Positions 28,556 through 37,006 of a stretch of DNA of 64,000 bases are shown here, in pieces. The translations under genes and the position numbers were made by a program. The notes below the pieces were generated by a model, which was not told where the DNA came from, ran no database searches, and saw only the letters and a list, made by a program, of their open reading frames with translations. The stretch covers positions 124,001 through 188,000 of the forward strand of contig NZ_BSTC01000008.1 in the NCBI RefSeq assembly GCF_030269305.1. The letters are read 5' to 3'. How positions within the stretch are numbered: the stretch's first letter is position 1; the number at the start of each line of letters is the position of its first letter. This DNA comes from Kineosporia sp. NBRC 101731. GTDB taxonomy: Bacteria > Actinomycetota > Actinomycetes > Actinomycetales > Kineosporiaceae.

Positions 28556-31500
28556 CCAACGACCGGTTCGGTGTGGCGGACATCCGGCACCGGGTGCTGG
28601 CGGCCTGGGCGGCCTCGCCGACCCGGTTCCGGGAAGACGCCAACGCCGAGGAAGAGCTTGTCCTGGGTGGTTACCGGGATCGCCTGGTGATCGAGTTGGC
28701 CCAGAACGCGGCCGATGCCGCGTCGCGGGGCGAGGTGTCCGGGCGGTTGCTGCTGCGGCTCGCCGAGTCCGTCGACGGTCCGGGCGGTACGGGCGGCACC
28801 GGCGGACCGGTGCTGGTCGCGGCCAACACCGGTGCGCCGCTCGACGCCGACGGCGTGCAGGCACTGTGCACACTGCGGGCCTCGGCCAAGCGCGACGGCG
28901 GCACGGTCGGCCGGTTCGGTGTCGGTTTCGCGGCTGTACTGGCGGTGTCCGACGAGCCGGTGGTGCTGAGTCGATCCGGCGGAGTTCGCTTCTCGGCCGC
29001 AGATACTCGCGAACTGGTGAGCCGCAAGGCTTTCGAAGACAATTCCCCGAAGCTGGCGGAAGAGCTACAACGCCGCGACGGCAAGGTTCCGGTGCTGCGG
29101 CTGCCTTTCGAGGCCGAGGGGGTGCCGCCGGAGGGGTACGACACGGCGGTGCTGCTGCCACTGTCGGGCCCGGACGCCACCGCCCGGGTACGGCAGTTGC
29201 TGGCCGAGGTGTCCGATGTGCTCCTGCTGGCCCTGCCCGGGCTGGACGAGATCATCGTCGAGCTGCCCGGTGAACCGCCGCGGGTACTGCGCGATGTCGC
29301 GCACCGCTGGCGAATCCTTCGGCGGGAGGGTGACATCCCGGCGGAACTGCTGGCCGACCGGCCGACCGAGGAGCAGTTGCTCACCCGCTGGAGCCTGACC
29401 TGGGCGCTGCCCTCCGGCGAGGGTGATCTGCCGCAGCCGGCGGTGCTGAACGCGCCCACGCCGAGTGACGAATCCCTGCCCTGGCCGGCGGTTCTCGTGG
29501 CCACCGTGCCGATGGACGTGACCCGGCGGCACGTGGTGGCCGGCCCGGTCACCGACCTGATCGTGGCGAACGCCGCCCGGGCCTATGCGGATCTGCTCGG
29601 CCAGGTCGCCGCCGAGGGTGGCGAGGCCTGGCCGCTCGTCGTCACCGGTCTGCCCGCCGGGGCGGTGGACGGTGCCCTGCGCGAGGCCGTGCTGGCCCTG
29701 CTGCCCGACATCCCGCTGCTGCACTCGGCCGAGGACGCCACGGTGCTGTTGCGCCCGACGCAGGCCCTGGCGCTCGCCGGACCGGTCGGCGCCGATCGCG
29801 CGGTGGTGAGTGTCTTCGCCTCCTGGCTGGACGGTCTCGTGCACGCACCGCGTCCGTCCGGGCCCGTGTTCGACCACCTGAACGTGCGTCGCCAGTGGCT
29901 CTCCGACGCGGTCGAGTCCCTGCCGGCGCTGCCCGACCCGCAGCGCTGGCGCGCGGCCTACGAGGCGCTGTCCGGGCTGACGATCGATGAAACAGTACGC
30001 GAGGCATTGGCTTTCCTGCCGGTCCCGCTGGCCGACGGTTCGGTCGCGCGCGGTGCCCGAGGTCTGCTGCTGGCCTCCCCGGAGACCGATGTCGACGCTG
30101 GGGCACCGATCTCGGTGCCCGAGGCGCTGAGTGTGCTCGGTGCGAAGGTGGTGCACCCCGACGCGGTGCATCCTCTGCTCGAACGGCTGGGCGTCACCGT
30201 GGCCGGGCCGCGAGCGCTGGTCGAGCTGCCCGTGGTGCGCTCGGCTGTTCGTGAGATCGGTGATGAGCCAGGTGCTTTCGTCGATCTCGACCGTTCGCCC
30301 GACGAGCTGCGCGACGCAGTGCTGGCCTTGGTCGCGGTGGCCGTGACCGCAGGTGAACTGGGCCCGGGGGAGCTGCCCTGGCTGGGGGAGCTGGAACTGA
30401 GTGACGAGGACGGAGAACCCACCCCGGCGTCGGCCCTGGCCATCGAGGGCAGTCCGGCCGCCGACTGGTTCCATCCCGACGACGTCGGCATCCTGCCCGA
30501 GTGGTGGGCGCAGCGCTGGGGCGAGAGCACCCTGGTCGCGGTCGGTGTGCTGCGAGGGCCCGGTGCCTTCCTGGCGTCCGAGGCCTCACTGGAGCCCGAC
30601 CTGCTGGGGCTGGACGACGAGGAGGGCACGCCCTCCACGGAGCTCGACGCCTGGGACGACTACGCCGCCTGGGTGCAGGCGACTCATCCGGAGATGCTGC
30701 CTGGCGGAACGATTTCCGAGCTCATCGCGGTCCGTGACCTGGACCTGGTGCGGCCCGAGGCGCTGCCCGACGTGGTGACGGCGATCGCCGGCGACCCGCT
30801 GCTGCGGCCCGCGCTGGTGCGCCCGGCGCGAGTGGTGTCGGGCGGCCGGGGCTTCGATGTTCCCTCGTACACCGCCTGGTGGTTGAGGTCCGAGCTGACC
30901 GACGGCGATGAGGAGGGCGGTGTCCTCGCGGCACCCGACGCCGAGCCGTCGCTGCGTGCCCTGCTGACCCCGGCACCGGACTGGCTGGCCAGGCTCGACG
31001 CCGTCGCGAGCCGCGCGGTCGGCGTGGTCACCGGGGTGGACGACCTGGACGCCCAGGGTCTGCACGACGTGCTGGACCGGCTGGCCGATCCGGAGGTCGA
31101 GCTGACCGCCGCGATGTTGCTGCCGCTGCTCGAGCGCATGGCCGATCTGGCCTCCGGGCCGGTCGTGGAAGAGACGGAACGTCCCTTTTCCGTGCGTGCC
31201 CTCGATCCGGACGACCCGTCCCGCACCGTGGTGGTGCCGGTCGCGCAGGCCGTGATCGTCGACGCGCCGATGTACCGCCAGCGTCATGACCTCGGGGCGC
31301 AGGTGCCCGTGGCACCCGCCCGGGCCGGTGCGCTGAGCGACCTGCTCGGCGTGTCCCGTGCGGGTGACCTGATCTCTGGCGTTCTCGACGATGCCGACGG
31401 TACGGAGCAGCCGGTGGGCGAGGCGGTACGCGGTCTGCTCCCCGAAGCTCCGGCCACCTGGTGTGAGCACGAGGCGCTCGTCGTGGATGGCGTCGAGGTG

Positions 31501-31677
31501 GACTGGTGGGTCGAGGGCGAGGGAACGACAGCGAGGCTGCACGCGTCGACCGTCGACGGTCTGGCCCGGGCACTGGCCTGGTCGGGGGAACGCTGGGAAC
31601 TGCGCGACCTTCTGGCGGCGGTGCTCGCCGACCCGGATCTGGGTGCGGACGCGCTGGTCGACCAGACTTTCGGCTAA
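28552..31677 (+). CDS. Hsp90/sacsin-like GHKL ATPase
   Basis: A 1041-aa protein. The N-terminal GHKL ATPase fold shows the N-box as ELAQNAADA (about 49), the Asp/Gly loop as AANTGAPLDADGVQALC and the lid glycines as GRFGVGFAAVL, like sacsin/Hsp90 proteins. The rest has no recognised domain; it is acidic and has no membrane segment. It probably remodels or protects proteins using ATP, which is inference from the fold. It starts at GTG inside the stop of the DUF3027 gene (GTGA), so the two products are made together and may work as a pair. Confidence 0.85.
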   Translation: MTNDRFGVADIRHRVLAAWAASPTRFREDANAEEELVLGGYRDRLVIELAQNAADAASRGEVSGRLLLRLAESVDGPGGTGGTGGPVLVAANTGAPLDADGVQALCTLRASAKRDGGTVGRFGVGFAAVLAVSDEPVVLSRSGGVRFSAADTRELVSRKAFEDNSPKLAEELQRRDGKVPVLRLPFEAEGVPPEGYDTAVLLPLSGPDATARVRQLLAEVSDVLLLALPGLDEIIVELPGEPPRVLRDVAHRWRILRREGDIPAELLADRPTEEQLLTRWSLTWALPSGEGDLPQPAVLNAPTPSDESLPWPAVLVATVPMDVTRRHVVAGPVTDLIVANAARAYADLLGQVAAEGGEAWPLVVTGLPAGAVDGALREAVLALLPDIPLLHSAEDATVLLRPTQALALAGPVGADRAVVSVFASWLDGLVHAPRPSGPVFDHLNVRRQWLSDAVESLPALPDPQRWRAAYEALSGLTIDETVREALAFLPVPLADGSVARGARGLLLASPETDVDAGAPISVPEALSVLGAKVVHPDAVHPLLERLGVTVAGPRALVELPVVRSAVREIGDEPGAFVDLDRSPDELRDAVLALVAVAVTAGELGPGELPWLGELELSDEDGEPTPASALAIEGSPAADWFHPDDVGILPEWWAQRWGESTLVAVGVLRGPGAFLASEASLEPDLLGLDDEEGTPSTELDAWDDYAAWVQATHPEMLPGGTISELIAVRDLDLVRPEALPDVVTAIAGDPLLRPALVRPARVVSGGRGFDVPSYTAWWLRSELTDGDEEGGVLAAPDAEPSLRALLTPAPDWLARLDAVASRAVGVVTGVDDLDAQGLHDVLDRLADPEVELTAAMLLPLLERMADLASGPVVEETERPFSVRALDPDDPSRTVVVPVAQAVIVDAPMYRQRHDLGAQVPVAPARAGALSDLLGVSRAGDLISGVLDDADGTEQPVGEAVRGLLPEAPATWCEHEALVVDGVEVDWWVEGEGTTARLHASTVDGLARALAWSGERWELRDLLAAVLADPDLGADALVDQTFG

Positions 31678-31709
31678 GGGCTGGTCGGGCTAGGTCAGAT
31701 CAGGTCAGA

Positions 31710-32078
31710 TCAGGGCAGGGTGCCCGGCACGCCGCCGGGCCGGGGCACGGGCTTGCGCCGCAGCTTGGGCAGCCCGGTGGGCTCCCCGTTGTTGCGTGGC
31801 ACGTCGTCGACGTCTCCCGTGTAGCCGCTGGAGGGGATGACCTCACCCGGCTTCGGCTTGGGGCGGCGGACGAGTAGATACGTGTAACCCACGAACCCGA
31901 GCGCCACTCCGGCCAGGGCGGTCCACACCCACCAGCCGCGTCCGGTGGACTCCAGCTCGGGGCGCAGGACCAGTCCCAGTACAAACAGCAGCGCCCAGAT
32001 GCCGGTGCCGACCGCCACCGGCAGCCGTTCGCCCGGACCACCCTGGGTGACCTGGTAGGGCACTTCCTGTTCTCCCAC
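31710..32078 (-). CDS. DUF2530 membrane protein
   Basis: A roughly 122-aa protein with two membrane segments (VAVGTGIWALLFVLGLVL, then WWVWTALAGVALGFVGYTYLLV) and a basic, Pro-rich C-terminus. It matches the actinobacterial DUF2530 family, of unknown function. GTG 32078 was chosen because TAACCT on the minus strand (32086-32091) ends 7 nt upstream, a leaderless layout; a GTG at 32129 would add 17 residues. It converges on the Hsp90-like gene. Confidence 0.8.
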   Translation of the reverse strand: MGEQEVPYQVTQGGPGERLPVAVGTGIWALLFVLGLVLRPELESTGRGWWVWTALAGVALGFVGYTYLLVRRPKPKPGEVIPSSGYTGDVDDVPRNNGEPTGLPKLRRKPVPRPGGVPGTLP

Positions 32079-32198
32079 TCTTTCGAGGTTACCTGTCCGA
32101 ACGGGCGGACCAGGGGTTATGTGCCCCACTGCGTGATGATCTTGCGTCGGACAGCCCGAACAGGCGACCGGAAACCACCCCGAGAGGCGAGGGAATAG

Positions 32199-32226
32199 TT
32201 AGCACGGCTAAGCAGTTCGGTAGACT
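32199..32226 (+). promoter_or_regulatory. MarR promoter and palindrome
   Basis: TTAGCACGGCTAA (32199-32211) is an inverted repeat with 5-bp arms. TAGACT (32221-32226) is a good -10 placed 6 nt before the GTG of the MarR gene, and the palindrome covers the -35 area. Autoregulation by the MarR protein is a reasonable inference. Confidence 0.55.
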
Positions 32227-32232
32227 GTGAGC

Positions 32233-32643
32233 GTGCTCGAGGAGACAGAACTGCGCGTGTCCCTGATGAAGGTGACACGCCGGTTGCGCGCGGAGAAGTC
32301 TGACACCGAACTCACCGACAGTCAGATGTCGGTGCTGGCTGTGCTGGATCGGACCGGTCCTGCGACACCCCGGGCGCTGGCTGATTTCGAGCGGGTGCAG
32401 CCGCCCTCCATGACCCGCACGCTCGCCGCCCTGGACGCCCGCGGTCTGGTCGACCGCGAGCCCGACCCGGCCGACGGCCGGCAGATCATCGTCCGGATCA
32501 CCCCGTCCGGCGAGGCCGCCGTCACCGCGACCCGTCGTCAGCGCGACGCCTGGCTGGCCCGGCGGCTGGCCGACCTCGACCCGGAAGAGCGAGCCGTTCT
32601 CGCCCGTGCGTCACAGATATTGAGGAGGATCGCCGACTCGTGA
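32233..32643 (+). CDS. MarR-family transcriptional regulator
   Basis: A 136-aa winged-helix regulator with the MarR recognition helix (FERVQPPSMTRTLAALDARGLV) and wing (DREPDPADGRQIIVRIT). GTG 32233 is preferred since the -10 TAGACT ends 6 nt upstream, so the mRNA would be leaderless; GTG 32227 is the alternative. It overlaps the MFS exporter gene by 4 nt (GTGA), making a regulator-exporter operon. Probably it represses the operon until a toxic compound binds. Confidence 0.92.
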   Translation: MLEETELRVSLMKVTRRLRAEKSDTELTDSQMSVLAVLDRTGPATPRALADFERVQPPSMTRTLAALDARGLVDREPDPADGRQIIVRITPSGEAAVTATRRQRDAWLARRLADLDPEERAVLARASQILRRIADS

Positions 32644-34004
32644 GTCCCATGTTCAGGGCCCTGGGCATCCGTAATTACCGACTCTGGGCAACCGGAGCCA
32701 TCGTGTCGAACACCGGCACCTGGATGCAGCGCGTGGCCCAGGACTGGCTGGTCCTCACCCAGCTCACCGACAACTCCGGCGTCGCGGTCGGCATCACGAC
32801 CGCGCTCCAGTTCCTGCCGGTGCTCCTGCTGGCCCCCTGGGCCGGCGCCGTCACCGACCGGTTCGACCGCCGCCGGGTGCTCATCTCCACGCAGGTGGCC
32901 TTCGCCGTTCTCGGCCTGACCCTCGGCCTGCTCGTCGTCACCGGCCTCGTGCAGCTCTGGATGGTCTACACCCTCGCCTTCGGTCTCGGTGTCGTCGCCG
33001 CCGTGGACGGTCCGGCCCGCCAGGCCTTCGTCTCCGAGCTGGTGCCGGTCGACTACCTGCCCAACGCCGTCGGCCTGAACTCCGCCTCGTTCAACGCCGG
33101 CCGTCTGATCGGCCCCGGCCTCGCCGGTCTGCTGATCGCCTCGTTCGGCACCGGTCTGGTGTTCCTCGTCAACGGCGTCAGCTTCGTCGCCGTGGTGTTC
33201 TCCCTGACCCGGATGAACCGTGCGGAGCTGAGCGCCCAGCAGCGTCCGCCCCGCGGCAACCGCTCGGCCCGCGCCGGCCTGGTCTACGTGCGCAGTCATC
33301 CCGAGATCGGCCTGATCATGGCCATTGTCGGCACGGTGGCGATGCTGGGCCTGAACTCTCAGATCACCATCGCCCTGATGGCCCGGCTGGTCTTCGACAA
33401 GGGCGCCGGGGAGTACGGCATCCTCGGCTCGGTCATGGCCATCGGATCGCTCGGTGGCGCCCTGCTCGCGGCCCGGCGGGAACACCCCACGGTGAAGCTG
33501 GTCATCACGGCCGCCGCGGCCTTCGGCGTCACGTCGATCCTGTCCGCGGTGATGCCCACGTACTGGTCGTTCGGCCTGATGCTGATCCCCGTGGGCCTGT
33601 CGGCGCTGACCATGCTCACCGCCGCCAACGCCACCATCCAGCTCTCCACCGAGCCGGCCATGCGAGGACGCGTGATGGCCCTCTACATGGCGGTGATCAT
33701 GGGTGGCACACCGATCGGGTCGCCCATCATCGGCTGGGTCGGCGAGACGTTCGGCCCCCGCTGGACCGTGCTCATCGGCGGTATCGGAACCCTCCTCGTC
33801 GCCGTCGTGGCCGCAGCCGTGCTGAGCCGCTCGCCGGGTCTGCGCGCAGCCGTGGCCCAGGCCGAGAAGGGCCCGGCCGTCACGGTCACGGCCACCACCG
33901 TGCGGGCCCGGTCCAGGCACACCCCCGAGGCCGAGACGGTCGCCCGGACCACGGCAACCCGGACGACGGCAACGGCCGAGGTGACGGAGAACTCGACCGC
34001 CTGA
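32640..34004 (+). CDS. MFS exporter (MFS_3/EntS-like)
   Basis: A 454-aa major facilitator with about 12 membrane segments. The N-terminus (RNYRLWATGAIVSNTGTWMQRVAQDWLVL) and the loop TDRFDRRRVL after the second to third segments are typical of the MFS_3 exporters that include EntS. A 60-residue Thr/Ala/Arg-rich cytosolic tail follows the last segment. Substrate unknown; drug or siderophore export are both possible. The GTG start lies inside the MarR stop; ATG 32649 is an alternative. Confidence 0.9.
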   Translation: MSPMFRALGIRNYRLWATGAIVSNTGTWMQRVAQDWLVLTQLTDNSGVAVGITTALQFLPVLLLAPWAGAVTDRFDRRRVLISTQVAFAVLGLTLGLLVVTGLVQLWMVYTLAFGLGVVAAVDGPARQAFVSELVPVDYLPNAVGLNSASFNAGRLIGPGLAGLLIASFGTGLVFLVNGVSFVAVVFSLTRMNRAELSAQQRPPRGNRSARAGLVYVRSHPEIGLIMAIVGTVAMLGLNSQITIALMARLVFDKGAGEYGILGSVMAIGSLGGALLAARREHPTVKLVITAAAAFGVTSILSAVMPTYWSFGLMLIPVGLSALTMLTAANATIQLSTEPAMRGRVMALYMAVIMGGTPIGSPIIGWVGETFGPRWTVLIGGIGTLLVAVVAAAVLSRSPGLRAAVAQAEKGPAVTVTATTVRARSRHTPEAETVARTTATRTTATAEVTENSTA

Positions 34005-34025
34005 CCCGCCTTCCAACAAGAAGGG

Positions 34026-34967
34026 TCAGGCGCCCAGCAGCTTGTCCAGGACACCCTGGAACAGCTGATACCCCACGAAACTGACGATGTCGAGGATCGT
34101 GTGGGCCACGATCAGGGCCCACACCCGGCCGCCGCGCCGGTACCACTCGGCGAACACCAGGCCCATGATCGCGTTCCCCACGAATGCCCCGAAGCCCTGG
34201 TACAGGTGGTACGAGCCGCGCAGCAACGCACTCGCCACGATGACTCCCCGCCAGCTCCAGCTCTGACGGCGCAGCCGGTTCATCAGGTACCCGACCACGA
34301 TGACCTCTTCGAGCACCGCGTTCTTGACCGCCTGCAGCATCAGGACCGGAACGGTCCACCAGTACTCGCCCAGGCCGGACGCCACGACCGTCGTGGTCAG
34401 GTTCAGCCGGTTCCCGATGATGTACAGCGCCAGACCGGGCACCCCGATCAACGCCGCCAGCCCGGCTCCATGGGCCAGATCGCGCCAGTAGGTACGGCCT
34501 CTCGCAGTCGTGCTCGAGTCGCTCGTCCCAGCCTCGGCGACTGTACGCTCCGGGCCGTCAGCGCTGGCCCGGAACCACACCCCACCCCGGCTCAACCCGA
34601 GTCGCTCGGCCCAGCGGGGTGTGTCACCGGCCAGCAGCCACAGCACCAGGGCCACCGGCACGAGCGTGTTGACGATGCCCAGGAGCTGGTAGGTCAGGTC
34701 CAGGTACTCGCGCACGCTCTGGGACGTGTTCAGCGTGGAGGTCTGCGACCGCAGACTGCCCTCGGCCGTCAGCTTGGCGATGATGCTGACCAGCGAATAG
34801 ACCCCCGACATCCCGAGCGAGAGCCCGAGGACGATCCAGATCTCCCAGGTCAGCCGGCGTTGGGCCGCGGGCTCATCGTGCGGTGGCTCCTCGCTGACGT
34901 CGCGGCGCAGGGCCGGACCCCGCATCCACCAGGGGGAACCAGCCACGTCGGCATCGGTCTGAGACAC
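34026..34967 (-). CDS. CPBP-family intramembrane protein
   Basis: A 313-aa membrane protein with about seven segments and the CPBP (Abi/Rce1-like) signature: LEEVIVVGYLMNRL, then GSYHLYQG, and VFAEWYRRGGRVWALIVAHTILD. The first motif lacks the usual Arg of EExxxR (V instead), a variant that I also associate with actinobacterial members. Family members include prenyl-protein proteases and bacteriocin-immunity proteins. TATCGT ends 6 nt before the GTG start, so it is probably leaderless. It lies 45 nt downstream of the RelA/SpoT-like effector on the same strand; whether they are linked is open. Confidence 0.85.
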   Translation of the reverse strand: MSQTDADVAGSPWWMRGPALRRDVSEEPPHDEPAAQRRLTWEIWIVLGLSLGMSGVYSLVSIIAKLTAEGSLRSQTSTLNTSQSVREYLDLTYQLLGIVNTLVPVALVLWLLAGDTPRWAERLGLSRGGVWFRASADGPERTVAEAGTSDSSTTARGRTYWRDLAHGAGLAALIGVPGLALYIIGNRLNLTTTVVASGLGEYWWTVPVLMLQAVKNAVLEEVIVVGYLMNRLRRQSWSWRGVIVASALLRGSYHLYQGFGAFVGNAIMGLVFAEWYRRGGRVWALIVAHTILDIVSFVGYQLFQGVLDKLLGA

Positions 34968-35012
34968 GCCGCCACGATAGACAACCTCGCTGTGGTGAGC
35001 CCCGCCACCCGC

Positions 35013-36641
35013 TCATCGCCCCTCCCCGGATTCTCCGGCCCGCGGCAGCGCCGGCCCCAGCGCCCCGCCGGCGCCCGCGTGCACCGTGTAGTCCACCGGC
35101 GCCCGTTCCACCACGGCCGACGGCGGCAGGGCCGGGCGGCTGAGGTACTCCACTCCTTCCGGCACCGGAGCGGTGCGGTAGGCGGCGCCGATCCGTTCCG
35201 ACAGCTCCGCCCGGCGCTCGGGAGTGGTGGCGACGTCGCGGAACTCCTCGTACAGCCGGTGTGTGTCGCGGGTGACGCGCCAGCTGGCCGGGGTGTGGAA
35301 CTGAACTTCGAAGGCGATCCCCGTGGACGGGTCGGCCCAGGTGGTGTTGAGACCGCGGTACCGCTGCGAGCTCCAGGCGTTGTTCAGGCTGAGGTTGTGA
35401 TAGCCGCGATGCGCCAGCAGACGGGTGACCTGCTCGACCCCGGACACGTACGAACGATTCTCCAGCACCACCGTGTAGCGCACCGCGTCTTCGGCCCGGT
35501 CGAGCAGCACCGGCAGCGGACGGCCCGTGTTGGCCTGCTGCGTGGCCACCTTTCGCCTCATCGACTCCCCGGTCTTCAGGCGGTTGGACAACCCGGCCAG
35601 ATCGGCCCGGGCAGCTCGCGACACCTCTCGCATGGTCTTGGTCAGGCTGGGTTCACCGGCGGCGATCAGCGCCGAGAACCTTTCCACCGCCTCGACCGCC
35701 TGGGGCGTGAGTTCGCGCCCCAGGGTGTGCTCCCAGGACATCGGGCCCAGCGGCTGCGTACTGCGATCGATCAGCCGGGACCGCGCCGACCGGGCCGCGG
35801 CCTCGGTGGCACCCCGGCGACCGGCTTCTTCCGCGCGGGCCAGCTGGGACATCCGGGCCGCCCGGGAGAGTTGCCCGGCCCGCCCGGTCGCCGTGCTCGT
35901 GCCGGCCCCGAAACCCCCGGCCACGCTGGGCAGCAGGTGCCCCGTCGCGCGGGCCGGGTTGGACCGCCAGGTGTGCCAGTCGACCACCGCCCGGCCGGTG
36001 TCGGCCGGGTGCGAGGCCGCTTCCTTCACCGTTCCGAGCAGGCGCACCGTGGTCGAGGGATCGTGCCGGGCCACCCACCGGGTGAACCCGATGGCCGCGA
36101 CCAGGCTCTCCTCGGTGGCCTCCTGCGCCCCGAGCAGCACCTCGGCCCGCGCATCTTCGGCGGCGGCCAGCCAGCGACGCCAGCGCGGCGGACGCTGCGG
36201 GGCCACCGCCGCCAGCCCGGACAGCGTGGTCGCGGTGAGCCGCGCCGCCTCGTGCGCACGTTGAGCGGCGTCTCGGCTGAGCACCTCGGCCAGGTCGGAG
36301 GGAGACGAAAGAGCCCTTCGGAGTTCGTGAATCGCGGGTTCCAGCAGCTCGGCGAACCGAGAGTAGGCGGTCGCGGCCCGGCGGCACGCCGAGGCCACCC
36401 GGCGGAACTCGTCGGGCTGGGTGGAGAGCATCTCGCTGATCGCCCCGGCGGCCGGGCCGGGCACCGCCTGAGCCAGGGGCGTGGGCAGACCGACAGCCGC
36501 CGCCTCCAGCCCGTCGGCGATCACCTGGAGGTGCCGGCTCAGCGACTGCGCGGCGGCCGACTGCGCCGCGAGCCGGGTCAGCTCGCTGGGGGAGACCCCG
36601 CCGGTGGAGGACTGGTGCCTGGTGCGAGCCACCCCGGTCAC
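35013..36641 (-). CDS. Putative type VII effector with RelA/SpoT-like C-terminal domain
   Basis: A 542-aa protein. Residues 1 to about 200 are Ala-rich amphipathic helices resembling the helical N-terminal part of WXG/LXG effectors, and about 200-300 is a Gly/Ala/Arg linker. The last 200 residues carry (p)ppGpp-synthetase-like motifs: RLKTGESMRRK (about 355, compare RxKxxxSIxxK), EDAVRYTVVL (about 382), YRGLNTTW (about 425) and FEVQFHT (about 442, compare ExQxRT). The usual His after the tyrosine motif is Asn here. No signal peptide. Its ATG overlaps the stop of the small WXG100-like gene (ATGA). A nucleotide-modifying toxin delivered by type VII secretion is inferred, like Tas1 or toxSAS enzymes in chemistry. 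No immunity gene is obvious. Confidence 0.7.
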   Translation of the reverse strand: MTGVARTRHQSSTGGVSPSELTRLAAQSAAAQSLSRHLQVIADGLEAAAVGLPTPLAQAVPGPAAGAISEMLSTQPDEFRRVASACRRAATAYSRFAELLEPAIHELRRALSSPSDLAEVLSRDAAQRAHEAARLTATTLSGLAAVAPQRPPRWRRWLAAAEDARAEVLLGAQEATEESLVAAIGFTRWVARHDPSTTVRLLGTVKEAASHPADTGRAVVDWHTWRSNPARATGHLLPSVAGGFGAGTSTATGRAGQLSRAARMSQLARAEEAGRRGATEAAARSARSRLIDRSTQPLGPMSWEHTLGRELTPQAVEAVERFSALIAAGEPSLTKTMREVSRAARADLAGLSNRLKTGESMRRKVATQQANTGRPLPVLLDRAEDAVRYTVVLENRSYVSGVEQVTRLLAHRGYHNLSLNNAWSSQRYRGLNTTWADPSTGIAFEVQFHTPASWRVTRDTHRLYEEFRDVATTPERRAELSERIGAAYRTAPVPEGVEYLSRPALPPSAVVERAPVDYTVHAGAGGALGPALPRAGESGEGR

Positions 36642-36931
36642 GGCTGAAAGCCCCGGGTCACCACGGTTTCGGTGTCTTCACAGGTCTTGGCCAGCAGAGA
36701 GAGCAGGTCGGCCAGGCGCTCGGCGTCGCCCACCACGTCGCCGAGGGCGTGCGACCAGCGGTCGAGGAACTCGTGCGACGCCCCGACCAGTGCCGGGTCG
36801 CCGAGGGCGGACATGGTGGCCCGCACGGGGCCGGGGTGGGCGTGGAGGGTGGACGCCTCGGACGCGGCCGACCGGACGCGTCCGGCCAGATCGTGGAGCT
36901 CTGCGGTGTCGACGTGAAGCCGTGGGCTCAT
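36638..36931 (-). CDS. WXG100-like effector partner
   Basis: A 97-aa helical protein, two long helices around a turn (about residues 41-50). It lacks a clear WXG tripeptide but has W in FLDRWSHALGD, and the length and helix pattern suit the WXG100 superfamily. It overlaps the effector gene by 4 nt, the layout of secretion-partner/effector pairs. It probably dimerises with the effector's helical N-terminus to form the export signal. TACGGT lies 8 nt before the ATG. The family call rests on pattern rather than a strong motif. Confidence 0.65.
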   Translation of the reverse strand: MSPRLHVDTAELHDLAGRVRSAASEASTLHAHPGPVRATMSALGDPALVGASHEFLDRWSHALGDVVGDAERLADLLSLLAKTCEDTETVVTRGFQP

Positions 36932-36972
36932 GTCTTCAGACCGTAGGGCAGACCACCGACAGTCTTGGAAAG

Positions 36973-37000
36973 TTATCCACAGGCATGGTTTTCCACAGGC
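36973..37000. promoter_or_regulatory. Two DnaA-box-like sites upstream of the effector pair
   Basis: TTATCCACA (36973-36981), an exact DnaA-box consensus, and TTTTCCACA (36989-36997) in direct repeat, 16 nt apart start to start, each followed by GGC. They lie 42-70 nt upstream of the WXG100-like gene. The 12-mer TTTTCCACAGGC recurs at 10677 upstream of the other WXG100 gene. Confidence 0.6.
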
Positions 37001-37006
37001 TGGGGA

